DNA of 64,000 bases from positions 62,001 to 126,000 of the forward strand of contig JAZKJV010002316.1 in assembly GCA_037367405.1 (NCBI GenBank). Direction: 5' to 3'. Below, one piece after another: positions 52,431 to 63,876 of this stretch. This DNA comes from Ottelia alismoides (taxonomy: Eukaryota; Streptophyta; Magnoliopsida; Alismatales; Hydrocharitaceae). The first letter of the stretch is position 1; the number at the start of each line of letters is the position of its first letter. The translations under genes and the position numbers were made by a program. The notes under the pieces are model-generated. The model did no database searches, had not been told where the DNA came from, and saw only the letters and a program-made list of their open reading frames with translations.

Positions 52431-54250
52431 AACAACAAGGCATAGTGCACGGGGACCTAAATGCAAGAAAATATATTTCCAGGGGCCGACAAATACAAGA
52501 ACCTGAGGGTCCCTCGTGCAAAATCTTCAATATCGCACGCGCAAGGCACGTGGTCTGGGCACGGAGGGACCTATGTGCGATAAAAACTACTTCCAGGGAC
52601 TTATTAGCAACTGGTGCTAAAAATCTAAGGAAGATATTGCAAAATGTCCAATAAATTCAGCACATGTTCAATAAAACCACGCACAGGGGTATGGATGCAA
52701 ATATTAAAAACTAAGTTTCATTCCATAACTCCTCAAAACAATAGCCCAAACATTGCAAATTCACCACAAAAATCACGTGACGATGCATGTGTTCCACGTA
52801 GATAGGGGTACAAATGCAAATAAACTAAGCACGAGGTCCTAAGTGCAAATGTTTCAGAATAAAAACAACTGAAAGAAATATTTACAGGACTAGAACGTAA
52901 ATGACAAAGCAAGAGGGGTCTAAGAGTAAATTACCCCTATTTATTATCCGAGGGCTGAGGGCGCGCCACGTGGAAAATCTGACGGCTGAGGGTAGCGGGC
53001 GCCGCTGCGAAGGAATCCAACTCGGATCTGACGGCTGAGGGGGTGCCACGTCGAAGATCTGACGGTCGAGGATCAATGGCACCCCTTCATTGGCTCGGAC
53101 GGTCCAGATCAACCATTGGCCTGATCTGACGGTGAAGGACGATTCCTCAAATGATGGTGCGTATCAAAACTGGAGCGGCGAGAGGGATTGGACGGCTCTA
53201 GAGACTCCTGGAAGAACTTGGCTCCGGCGAACTTCGCCGGAGCACCACGGCTGCGCTGGGCCTCCTCTGCTGCTACTAAGGTGCGGAATAGATCCGCCTT
53301 GATGTCCCGCAGCTGATGCGCCTCTCCAATGAGGTCAGGAAGCTCCGAGGAGCTCCGGCGACGACGGCGATGGCTGAGCTCCTGTGCCTGGAAGCTAAGG
53401 TCCTCAGATGGACCTCTTCTGACCTGAAAAGCAACACATGAAGACTTCTGGGTCGAGGGCAAACTGCCTCGACCCGGTTAGGGGTGGTGTGGTGGTCGGA
53501 TGAGGCGAGATGGTCGATCTCCGGCGAAGCGACGGCGGTGAAGATCGAAGTCCCTGCTCCGGGGCGAGTCAGGGGGTGTGAGTGGGTGCAGAAGGTGCGG
53601 AGAAGTCTCGTGGGTGTGAGGGTCGAGTCCGATGATCAAGGGGGTGACTGATATGGTCGGAATCGGCGAGCGATGGAGAACGAGCGAATTGGGGGTTATC
53701 AGAAATTGACGGAAAATAGAAGGAATCAGGCTTATCGGGCGTGTGGATTCGACTGTGGAAGAGCTCCTGGAGCTCCTGGTCGTCGCCTCGAGGGTCGTCG
53801 AGGCCCGAGGCTCGAGCGCTGCTCCTGGGCGGCGCACGGCGGTGAAACGCGACCGGATCAGTGACGCGGTGCTCCTCCGCCTCTCTGCAACACTCCGACG
53901 GCTAGCTGTCACTCTAGGGTATTGGGTGGAGGTCCTGGGTGGAAGGGGCGACGCCAAAGATGATCGGAATTGTGCGGCGGAGCTGGGACTTTATACACCT
54001 GCAGGTCCGAGAAGAGAGGGTCGGGCAGGGTTCCGTGAAGCGCGGATCCCAATGCGGATGTGTCGGCGTGGATCTCGGATGCAGGAGGAAGGATCGGAGT
54101 CCGGGGTTTAAGTATTTGCTGGTCGGATCGCGTCTGGATAATTCAGCGAATATCAGGTCGGACGCAGGATCCGCGGGGCAAAGGTCCAGGGGGGGGGGAG
54201 TTGACCGGGGGTCAACATCCCATGTGGACCAATCAGGTGCGGCCACGTAT
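52431..54250. other. GC-rich island 1 with repeated 'ctgacggctgagg' phrases, unclassified
   Basis: The island starts with phrases of the type 'gggacctaaatgcaa' (52450-52850) and has repeated 'tctgacggctgaggg' and 'gccacgtgg' strings (52940-53070). Then comes about 1 kb of GC-rich DNA with overlapping frames on both strands and no recognisable domain. It ends with 'ccacgta' at 54242. The same architecture recurs at 60340-62230. It is probably an LTR/UTR region of a large element, by inference only. Confidence 0.35.
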
Positions 54251-55129
54251 TAAATAATTGGAAATTAAATAATAAATAGTAAATGGCCAAATTTTAAAAA
54301 AGTTAAAATACGAAAAATGTTTCTTTATTTTCAAACTATTTTTTTGTGATTTTTATTTATTTTTTTGAAATATAATTTAGGTATTTACAAAATATTATTA
54401 TTATATACATGTATATACATATGTATTTTTGATTTTTGATTTTTAATTGTTTATTTTTGTACATTTTATTCCAATTTTATATTTTATTTATTTATATAAT
54501 AAAATTTGGAATAATTTGGTATTTTTATTTTATTTTTATTAACTATTTACAAGGGGTAAATAAATAGATATATACATATATATGTGGTATATATACAGAG
54601 TTGGGTTTGGTTTTATTTTTATTTCTTTTTATTTTATTTTTATTTTTGTAATTTTTATTTTATTTATTTACATTATGGAATGTGGAATATGTACATATTT
54701 TACTGGATTTTTATTTATTTATTTATAGGGATAAATAAATAGATAAAGGGTTCTATGTACATGGCTTTTATACAATGATGAAGGGATTTTTAATTTCTTT
54801 TTAATTTTCTCATTTTTGTTTTAATTTTATATTCACAAATATATACATATAAATACACACCCATTTTATTTGAATAAGAAGAAAATAAATTTTATTTTAT
54901 TTACAGGTATATGTACAAACACATGAGTTTCTCTATCTCCCTCTACTTGGTTCTTTTTGCGGTCAGGCCCATGATGAGCCCTCCCTTGGGATTAGCTCGC
55001 TCAATATTTATTCTAAATATCTCTCTCTTTTTCTTTTATTTCTTTATTCTTTTATTTATGCACAAAAACATGCTAAAAATGCATATTTACACAATGCATG
55101 CTATTTGACAATTATTGGTATTTACAGGA
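54251..55129. other. AT-rich block with ttttattttta runs
   Basis: Almost pure A/T microsatellite-like DNA with 'atatatacatat' strings. No gene or transposon end recognised. Confidence 0.5.
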
Positions 55130-55900
55130 ATATACATGTGTTTTGCAAGGGTTTTGTAGCTAAAATAAAAGAATAAAGAGTGGTGAATGGGTATTGATCA
55201 ATTCTTCGACTCCATTCAAATCTTTCTTGGGTCAATCTCATGCTTATATTCAAAAAACTAAGTTCCCTTCGTATAGTCTCTTTCCAACACTTTTTGGGCC
55301 ATCCTCGCCCTCTCTTAGCCGGATCAACATCCCAACATTCGTATCTCCTCACTGGTGCATCAACTGACCTTTGCAAATGATCAAACCATCTTATGCGGTT
55401 TTCTTGCATCTTATCCTCGATCGGAGATACATCAACTTTCTTTCTGATTGCATCATTTCAGATCCGATCTTTACGTATGTGCCCACACATATACCTTATC
55501 ATTTTCATTTCTGCTACAACCATTCTCTGCACATGTCTATGGTTCACAGACCAACATTCAGATCCATAGAGCATATCAGGTCTCACGTATGCTTTGTAAA
55601 ACTTTCCTTCAATTTTTAAAGGGGATGTCTAGGGAGATAAGTGAAGGAAGATTATTTTTATTTCATTAAATGCCCTTTCAATCCCTAACACATCATATTT
55701 TAATTTTCTTGTTTCCTTGTACCCCATCTTCGAGATACACATATACACCTTTCTTTATTGCACGTTCCTCAGTCATACCCAGCTTTCTTGTCATGAAGGT
55801 TAGATCATCCAAATATTTCCGAGCGATCTTTGTCCGTATAACATTAGTCTTTCCACCAAGAGCTGGTCAACCTGTCCCTCTACTATGATGCTTCAACATC
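55130..55900 (-). pseudogene. RTE-type LINE 3' end (C-terminal part of ORF)
   Basis: On the minus strand the sequence reads SECWSVNHRHVQRMVVAEMKMIRYMCGH (about 55565-55480), a DRIWNDAIRKK-like stretch, then MQENRIRWFDHLQRSVDAPVRRYECW and RGRGWPKKCWKETIRREL (55409-55270), then ERFEWSRRI (about 55210). This is the signature C-terminus of plant RTE LINEs, after the RT domain. Pieces toward 55900 fit the preceding region with frameshifts. Only the 3' end is present, as is usual for 5'-truncated LINEs. Confidence 0.8.
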
Positions 55901-56013
55901 ATCGAGTTAATCTTGCTATATGTTCGAGCTCATCATGACACAATCGCTCATGATCTTGATATGCATTGAACTAACTCGCAACAAGATCCTCGATGATTAC
56001 CCATAATCATACT

Positions 56014-56322
56014 TGTTGGAGAATGACCTAGGTGGGTAATTGGACCCAGGTGGGTAATTGGACCCCTCTAAGATCCAATTACCGTACCATGAAGAATAGT
56101 CTCACATCGTCTATTGGTGGGACTCAGGAAAGCCAGTTGGCTATATAAAGAACCCCACACTCTTGTATTCATTGGGAGAATGGAATAGAAGAATAATCCT
56201 TTTGAGGCATTCTCCTGTGGTTTCATCCTGCTCCTCAATGACTACGGTTCTACGTAAAATCTCCCTTGTTTTTCATATTTATTTGTTTGTTCTTGATTAT
56301 CGCTTCTGCTTTATCGTTTCCC
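56014..56322 (+). repeat. 5' LTR of N3
   Basis: Starts TGTTGGAGAATG and contains a short internal duplication of 'gggtaattggacc'. The TATA core is ggctatataaagaacc near 56140. The exact right end is uncertain by a few bases. Confidence 0.75.
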
Positions 56323-56921
56323 CCAAGGTCTAAGAGCAAGTCGATTTTGGGAGTTTTTTTGTCAAGTTCAGTAATTATTCATATTGTTCCAAATCAGAGA
56401 TTAGCTTTTGGAAGATCATGTAATATCCGAGAAATTCATCTTCGGTGGAGATTCATTTTTTATTTCGATTGTTGTTTATATGCTTTGGAGTTTATAATTT
56501 GTTTATGTGATCTAAAGTTTACGTCATTGTTGAATTCTAGAAAAGTTAGTTTTTCAAGATTCGTATTCTGGGATACTTTACCCACCGCCGCCCTCACTGG
56601 TATCAAATCTTATCTCCCCGAATCGTAATTGTCCCTCTCTTCCACGACTTCCCTTTGGCAGAGCCATCTCTTGGCGGCACCAACCTACGCTACATCAACC
56701 CCTATTGAGGCGGGGCACATCATCCAAGTACAACAACCCACAACCCGATCCATCCTCCTCCACGACAGCATTACCTTCATCATTTCCATCTCTAACAACG
56801 CAACCCCACATGCTACCCAATCCTCCCCACAGTGCCATCCCACCAACCCTCCATCTCCTCTGAGATAGCAACGCCATCTCACCTTCCAATAGGCGGTATT
56901 GATCTTCAACCTCCATGCAAA

Positions 56922-57127
56922 CATGGCCTCAAATTTCAAAGAAATTCGGTCAAATTTCTGTCGAATATCGATATCTAGTCGATATCGAAATTCGACCGAA
57001 ATAACCAAAATATGGAGGTCCCAGTACAAAAAATGATCGAAATAACCGAAATTCCGGTCGAAATTCCACCGAAATTCTATTTTGGTCGATATTGAAATGG
57101 TGATCGAAACCGACATTTAGGGCCTTG
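56922..57127. mobile_element. hAT-like MITE 9 (206 bp, ACCGAAAT family)
   Basis: A perfect 8-bp target duplication CATGCAAA is at 56914-56921 and 57128-57135. The ends are CATGGCCTCAAATTTCAA and, inward from the right, CAAGGCCCTAAATGTCGG. It is the same family and orientation as MITE 8. It lies inside the interior of N3, so it is younger than that element. Confidence 0.9.
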
Positions 57128-58158
57128 CATGCAAATGCGTTAGGTCACTTAGAGTTCCATCTCGCGTGTTTTGCCTAGCAAGGTCCTTCCTCCCTTGATG
57201 GCGCTCCATGAAGGTGCAACCCTCAAGGCTGCCTCCCCCTCCAAGAAACAACTGTGGCGACGATGGGTTTCCCATCTAGGAACCCTAGTTGTGGCATGTG
57301 TACATAAACAAGGGCCTTCTTTCATTTTTTTCTTTTTTCTTTCCAAAAAAGAGAGGAATTTTAAGTAGAGTGTTTGTATTCACAGAATAGGAGGAGGATT
57401 TTGGCCCCAATACAGGAAATGGACTGCTTAAAAAAGGGGGAAAGAAGACAGAAGGATGGAAATTACGGCCCTGTTTGGTTGTTTTGGAAAAATGCCAAAA
57501 AAGAGAGAATGGCTTATAAAAAAGAAAATAGCCAAACAAAGAAGAGAAAAACCGAAAAAAGAGACATTTTAAAAAAAGCCATTGATTTGTGCAAGAAAAG
57601 GGAAAGCAAGCACGACAAAAAAGGGAAAAATGATGAAGTTTTTGTTCCATCCTTAATTTGTTCTCCCAACTATACCGAGTCCCTCTCTAAATTTTGACGG
57701 ATATGTGAGAAAGAGGGAGTGAGAGAGTACATGAGACACTCATCCATTAATTTCAGAGATTCTACTCAGAGACCAACTCAATGCCGACAAAAGCAGACTT
57801 TAATAGCAGTGGTCTCCAGACAAGATCCTTCCGAAGTTCTTAAGAGAGAGAATCCACTTCAGAGATCTACACATGGATATTCCTAAGGCATGAAGAAAAA
57901 GGCATTCAATAATTGATCTCCCCATAGGAGATGAGCCGTCCCCAATGGATTTTTTTACAAAAGAAGTGGCTCATTACAGAGGTCTGACCTCCAGTTCATC
58001 TTCACTAGCATGACTAGCGAAGAACCATCCTCATCAGTAACCGACATAATATGCATTGAGTTGTTATGGTCTATAGTATCATCTCTTCATGGAGTGAACT
58101 CGTGTCTTCTTACTATTTGTTCAAAGCTGAGCATTTCACGCTCCAGCTTGAGGGTGGG

Positions 58159-58444
58159 TATTGGAAAATGACATAGGTAGGTAATTTGACCTCTGTAGGA
58201 TCCCATTACCACACCATGAAAAATAGTCTCACATCGTCTATTGGTGGGACTTTGAAAAATCAATGGGTGTATATCAAGATCCCCACACCCTGTAGAAAAT
58301 GAAATAGAAGAATCCACCTTTTGAAGTGTTCTCCCGTGGTTTCATCCACTTCTCACGGAGTTGGGTTCCACGCCAAATCTCCAGTGTTTTTCAGGTTTAT
58401 CTTGCTTATTCTTGATTATTGCTTCTGCTTTATTGTTTTCCACA
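58159..58444 (+). repeat. 3' LTR of N3
   Basis: Starts TATTGGAAAATG, with the first G mutated, and ends TTTTCCACA. Markedly diverged from the 5' LTR, which makes N3 the oldest family N copy here. Confidence 0.75.
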
Positions 58445-59287
58445 ATCCTTGATCCTCCATATATATTTGTGACCAACTATAAGCATCTGCGCTTAATCAC
58501 GATCCTGTTCAACTGCACATAATGCTCACACACATACATACTCAAGACAAACTCACAAAACATGCATAAAGGTACTCTCTATTCATAAATGAGACTTTCA
58601 ATAAAGTGGGGATTGACGAGAATAAACCCACATGCCTCTTTTTATACGTAAACTTGGTCATATTAAGATAGACACTGATATCATCCATTATTACATTTAC
58701 ATGAGTGAAGTCAAAACGAAACAAGGACTCTTCATGTTTTGCTACAAGTTATCGTGTTACGCTCTAACCCTTAGCATTCTGAAGCAACCATTTGTGGTTT
58801 GTAACAACCTTTTGTATTCCTTGTCTTTTTGATTTCCTTGATGCCCTTTCATCCCCTAAAATATACTTAGATCATGGCTGTGACACGAAGTCGTTTACAC
58901 CCGGTCGTCAATAGCTCCTATGCTTTAACACGTATTGATGTAGCTCTGTCTGTGTTCCACCAAGTGCTACTTACTACTTGTCACTTGGTCTCATATTAAA
59001 GGAAACCCACAACATCCATGATTTTTGTGTAGCGCTCATATTCATTTTGTTGCGACCTTTGAGGCACAATCGCACATGCATTTGTACGAAATCTCGCACC
59101 ATACACTCAAATCTCAACCATGGGATTTACACCATTTCATGAACACGAAAATCTGCCTCTTTAATAATCGATACTTGTAGCATAGGAGAAAATTCGGTCG
59201 ATAAAAAACTACAATTTCGAATATGTGGAAGTTATTTTACTTGGCAAGTTTACCAAGGTCGAACACAGGGACATGAGCCTCTTCGTC
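58445..59287. other. Non-coding region with one copy of a dispersed 85-bp repeat
   Basis: No gene recognised. At 59045-59129 lies a block that recurs in the same orientation at 62709-62785. Confidence 0.4.
59045..59129 (+). repeat. Dispersed direct repeat, copy 1
   Basis: Shares 'catttgtacgaaatctc', 'caccatacac' and 'caaatctcaacc' with 62709-62785, with one small indel. Unknown family. Confidence 0.75.
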
Positions 59288-59890
59288 TATTTTTTTTGAG
59301 GCTCAAAAGAGGGGGAGGCACTCGACGGTGATCACCCCAATATATTAAAAGACGAGAAAACAAAAAATAATTACAGAGAACAGAGAAGCTGTACAACAAA
59401 AACCACACCCGAAAAGGTATCTACAAGAACGACCCCCCAAAACACCACAGAGGTCTACCCTTGGGACCAATCCTCCAGAAGACGCTTAGCACGCAGAGTG
59501 ATATTCTCCCTGTAGAATCGTTGAGCCACAAAAATCGCCTCGTTTCTCCCCAGCCAAATGCTCCACAGTCGTGCGATTGGATCAAGAATGATTTTCCTTT
59601 CCCTACCTCTTGAGTTAATCAAGCTCTCGCACAAAGCAGGAAGGGAGACGGTGTTAACCCAAGGAAGATCGTCCCAAAGATTTCGAACATGGCCGCACTT
59701 GAAAAATAGATGAGAAATTGATCCTCGCTCCGCATCACAGAGACCGCATTGCGGACGAACATTCGGAAAAAAAGCCGCGCACCGATCACGAGTCATAAGT
59801 CGACCACGACGAAGAAGCGATAAGAACATCCCAATGCGCTCAGGAATTTTGAGGCCCCACAAGAATCTACAGTCACGCACCAATAGGTCT
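59288..59890 (-). pseudogene. 5'-truncated L1-type LINE with zf-RVT domain
   Basis: The minus strand reads CRFLWGLKIPERIGMFLSLLRRGRLMTRDRC...PQCGLCDAERGSISHLFFKCGHVRNLWDDL (about 59860-59660), the zf-RVT domain of plant LINE ORF2. It continues WSIWLGRNEAIFVAQRF (59555-59510). The frame is open for about 130 codons. A T-run at 59288-59300 on the plus strand is consistent with the poly(A) tail. The rest of ORF2 is missing, as expected for incomplete reverse transcription. Confidence 0.85.
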
Positions 59891-60339
59891 TCATACAGAA
59901 TGATATGCAAAGAAATCATGCAAATGCATAGATACAAGAATATGGTGCATACAATTTTTCTTTGATTTTAAATGCAATGAGATGAACACAAACACAATAT
60001 ATAATGCGATGCAAAGAACAAGCATGCAAGATAAATATGTATAATTATGCCCTAAATTAATCATATGAATGAGCAATCCAATTAAATTTAGAGGGAATTT
60101 TATCAACTTGATAAATAATGACACATAAATTGTGAGCGGGAGACATTATCATAAAAATCATAATATTCAATTCAATGTCAAATCATAAAATAAATGATGC
60201 CATTGGATAGAGGATGAGATTAGCAATATAATGCAACTGAAATCAACCAAAATGGACTTCATATGCTCAAGATATGCTAAATGGAATGCAAGGACATAAA
60301 TGCAATAAAAGTACATGGAAATAAAAGGTAATTAATTAC
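59891..60339. other. AT-rich region, nothing recognised
   Basis: Rich in 'atgcaaa' and 'aaatgcaatg' strings, no ORF with a domain. Confidence 0.4.
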
Positions 60340-62230
60340 AAATAGGCCCCTGGAGGGACCCATTTGCAATTTCAGAAAGTCGGAGGGACCCCAATGAAAA
60401 TTTTCCTTTGCACACATGTGTATTCTCGTAATTAAAAATCTCCAGGGCCTCCCTGTAAAATTCCCAGACGCCCACGTGAGGCACGTGCCTGAAGGACCTG
60501 TATGTAGTTCTTGAAAGTCACTAGGTCCTTCTGGAAATTAACCCAGTCCCTCATGTGTGTGGCACGCGAGGAGGCTTGGCTCGGGAGGCAGCCTAGGCTC
60601 GAGCCACGTGGCGGTTGATGGTGGTTCGATTAGTGGCTCGGTCAATGGCTCGAAAGTCTCGAACCCGTCGCTTTGGTGACGTGATGTGGTATCATCTGAG
60701 CTGTTGGTTGGCTGTTGTAGGGGTGCCATCGAATGGCACTTGTACTTCGTGCTCCGCTGTGAAGTTGGCGGCGTGAATGAAGGTCTGACGAGGTTGCCAG
60801 AGCTCCACCGCCTTCGCACGAGGCCATAGAAAACTCTGGAAGCTCCGTGATGTCCTGGAGATGACGACCGGTGCGTGGAGAAGCTACTAGGGTAGCACAA
60901 GATTGCTGCTGACGATGTATCACCGGAGGCGGAGGGGACGACCATAGCAAAGGCATGATGTCCAACCATTGAAGACCTGCAAGCATTAGGATAGCCGAAG
61001 CATGTTTTGTGTGTGCGTGAGTGAGCTATGTGATTTGGGGTCCTGTAGGAGCGAGGAGATGGAAGACTGGAGCTCCTTTTCCAGCAAGCCGATGAGGTGG
61101 GGCGGAGGTGATCGTGACTATGGAGAAGAGAGGAGGGCGAGCGGAGCAGTTGGCGAAGATCGGGGATGCGAGGCAGAGCTTAGGTCGTGGTCCGAGTGAA
61201 GTGGGGTGGTGGGTGCGCGCGGGAAAAAATAAGAGGAAAACCAAAAAAATAGAGATGAAGGTATTTACCTTGTTAGAGAAGGTTGTCGGATGGAGGAAGT
61301 AATCTAGGATGAACAATTGAGGTGCTCGGGTCTTCGCTCAACCTGGATGATCGTTCTAGGGGGCTCAAAGGTGGCAGAGCTAACCGTGACACAACCATGG
61401 AGGTTGTGGGTCAACATCGGAGCTGAGATGCCATTGTGGCTCTCACTTCGACCTCCGTCTGTCACAGAGAGGCGGAGGAGGCTAGGGCTTAGGCTCGTAT
61501 TGGTGGACGGGGTGACAAGGGGGCAACAGAGGTGGATTTAAAGGGATGACCACCGGGCGTTACGATGGTGGGGATATGTTTTGCAACGGCCTGTGTGGAT
61601 ACATGGAGTGATGGGGAGTCTCATCGATGGAGGCGCGAGGATGGCAGAGCTGAGGGCTACGTGGAGGTGGCCATTACGATGGTGGAGGTTGACTGGAGGC
61701 ATGACTCGAATCGGAAAGTGGCAACATGTAAGCAAGGTGAAATGACCTAGGAGAGGGTGGCGTTGAAAGGTGGAAGAAGAGGATAGGACCATTGGATCTC
61801 ATGATCCAACGATCCTGACGAAGTCGCGGGCGCACGCTTCAGATCAGATCATAGGATATGATCTAGCGGCTAGGAAGTGGCGAATGGGAATGGTGCGGAT
61901 CTGATCTAGGGTCAGATCGGATGGCTGGGGGTCGAGCGCAGGTTAACGGCTGGGATGAAGATGGGGGGACGATCTGATGGTTAAGGATGAAGGGTTGACG
62001 TGGAGAGGGCATAGCCGTAGGATGGGAAGTGATCGTGTGGTGGAGGAAGAGGCAGAAAGGATAGGTTTGGATGAGATCTTATGATCTCATCCAACAATAG
62101 AGTTTGAGGTGGGTATGGATGAACAAGATGAAGGTGGGCAGCCAGATCAGATGGTGGAGGACAGTGACGGGTGGCGCGAAGAAGATGCGGCCGCGTGGCG
62201 GCTACAGAGAGCGTCACGTGGCCACTCCAG
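60340..62230. other. GC-rich island 2, unclassified
   Basis: Opens with 'ggagggaccc' phrases (60340-60540), then 'cgagccacgtggcgg', about 1.2 kb of GC-rich DNA with overlapping frames on both strands but no domain, then 'gatctgatggttaagg'-type phrases (61780-61990) and 'gtcacgtggccac' (62213) before AT-rich DNA. The order of modules parallels 52431-54250. Confidence 0.35.
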
Positions 62231-62708
62231 AAAAATCAAAAATTAAGAAAATAAAGAAAATTCGAAAGAAATAATTAGAGCTTAATACAGAAAAAGTCAA
62301 AACATGAAAGTTGTAGATTTCAATGAGATCTACAAATTTCAGTTGGTTAAAAACCCAAAAGATGTCATTTGTACAATGAAGAAATTTTGCAAGTATTTTT
62401 AATGACTTAAAAATACTTAATTTTGTGGTTTTGATATTTCTTTGTATTTTTTAATTCTTTTTAAAACCAAAATAAATATATACAATATTTAATCTAATTT
62501 TAGGAATTTTTAATAATAAAGAAAATAAGGAAATTGTTAGTATGAAATACAATACTATTAGGGTTAGTGTTATTTATACACAGATTATTTACAATATAAT
62601 AATAGTTAATATTAGTGATTTAATTGTGGTTTTTATTGAATTGTTTAAGTTAGGAGTATAATAGATGGATTTAATAATGATGTATCTGAGATTCATCACT
62701 CGTATTAA
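62231..62708. other. AT-rich block
   Basis: Contains 'taataataaagaaaataagg' near 62511, shared with 51798. No gene. Confidence 0.4.
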
Positions 62709-62785
62709 TTTTGTGGCGACCTTCGCGACACATGCATTTGTACGAAATCTCACACCATACACGCAAATCTCAACCCTGGGATTTA
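62709..62785 (+). repeat. Dispersed direct repeat, copy 2
   Basis: Partner of 59045-59129. It begins 'ttttgtggcgacctt', lacks about 8 bp present in copy 1 and ends at 'gggattta'. Confidence 0.75.
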
Positions 62786-62869
62786 GTGGTAACACATGCT
62801 TTCCCCGTTTGATGCTCATCAAGCCCTCCGTGCATATGGTCCAAGCTACCACTCCATGGAGCCTCTTTC

Positions 62870-63415
62870 GATGTTGCATGTAGCTCATATGAACGCATCA
62901 CTGAGCACACACAACCTTGCTTGCACGCATCTGTTGTAGCATGTACTTATGCCTTCATGGATCGATTTGCATCAATGCGTTTGTTCGTGTCTCTGTGCGT
63001 GCACATGCTTAACCGAATCTCATTGCTCAGTTATGCATGTGATGCATCCTTGTGCATGCCACCACTACAAAAATTTTGGATGTGCCAATGTGTGCATCCA
63101 TCATTGTACTTCAGTACCTTGCACTGTTGCATGTACTTTTTTGATGTTGCAAGTTGCTCATATGAGCGCTTCACTGAGCACATACTCTCTTGCTTGCATG
63201 CAACGGCTGTAACCTGTACTTATGCCTTCATGGATCACCTTGCATCAATGTGTATGCATGTGCCTCTGTGCGTGCTCCTGCACAACCTGATATCATTGAT
63301 CAGCAGTGTATGTGATGCATCCTTGGGCATGCCACCACCACCACTCTTGTAAATGCCGATGCACGTATCCATCATCGTACCTCAATACCTTGCATTGTTG
63401 CATGCACTTTTTACA
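62870..63415 (+). repeat. Tandem duplication with a 273-bp unit
   Basis: Unit 1 is 62870-63142 and unit 2 is 63143-63415. Landmarks repeat at the same spacing: gatgttgca, ctcatatga, ttcactgagcacat, cttatgccttcatggatc, gcatgccacca, ttgcactgttgcatg. The units are diverged, so the duplication is not recent. No domain in the frames that cross it. Confidence 0.88.
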
Positions 63416-63804
63416 TCGATTTTACCAAAATGTCCTTTCCTAAACACGAACCTGATGGTTGATGGCCAATGTGAATCTTTCAAGACTCGTGCGTAGCCTC
63501 CGAGCTACTTGTCTATGCTACTTCGACCTGAAGATCCCTGTTGTTCCTGTGCGTGTATCTCCCATAAAGCATCCATGCAACTTCCTGACATGGAATTTTG
63601 GGGGTGTGACATCACACATCTTGGCTTGTTACCGCCTACTCCTGCAACTATCTCCATTATCACATGTCTTTATTCGTTGCTTTATTGTCAAAACTTCATA
63701 TCAGGAAACTTTGAACCATGTGCTTCAATCTTGATCAATGGTTTGAACTGGGAACACATATATCCATAAATCTGTGAATTTCATTGAATCTAACTGAATG
63801 CGAT
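63416..63804. other. Non-coding flank, nothing recognised
   Basis: A 91-codon plus-strand frame (63459-63734) has no recognisable motif. Confidence 0.35.
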
Positions 63805-63876
63805 TATGTAGTATAAACATCTGATTTTTTTATTTGTTTTTATGTAGTATAAACATCTGATTTTTTATTTGTTTAT
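63805..63876 (+). repeat. 36-bp tandem duplication
   Basis: 'tatgtagtataaacatctga' followed by a T-rich tail is repeated at 63805 and 63841 with a one-base length difference in the T run. Confidence 0.9.

Larger units (their letters stand above)
56014..58444 (+). mobile_element. N3: diverged family N LTR element
   Basis: The LTR1 (56014 to about 56322) and LTR2 (58159-58444) share 'agtctcacatcgtctattgg', 'tctcccgtggtttcatcc' and 'gcttctgcttta' with each other and, more distantly, with the N1 LTRs. A decayed primer-binding site 'aggtctaagagc' follows LTR1 (from about 56323). 'gctccagcttgagggtggg' precedes LTR2. The flanks ATACT (56009-56013) and ATCCT (58445-58449) match at 4 of 5. The interior has the A-rich block (57470-57610) and 'gagaaagagggagt' landmark of N1, no pol, and a 206-bp MITE. 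Confidence 0.82.

Noticed and set aside
53109..54257. Possible host gene in GC island 1
   Set aside because: Frames on both strands overlap, have biased low-complexity composition (R, S, P) and no domain or splice structure.
56266..56628. 120-codon plus-strand ORF inside N3
   Set aside because: It starts in the LTR and runs across the primer-binding site, with no domain and no counterpart in N1 or N2.
60538..61800. Possible host gene in GC island 2
   Set aside because: Short overlapping frames with no recognisable domain. The parallel with island 1 favours repeat DNA.
62870..63415. CRISPR-like array
   Set aside because: Two long adjacent diverged units with no spacer pattern, in a plant genome.
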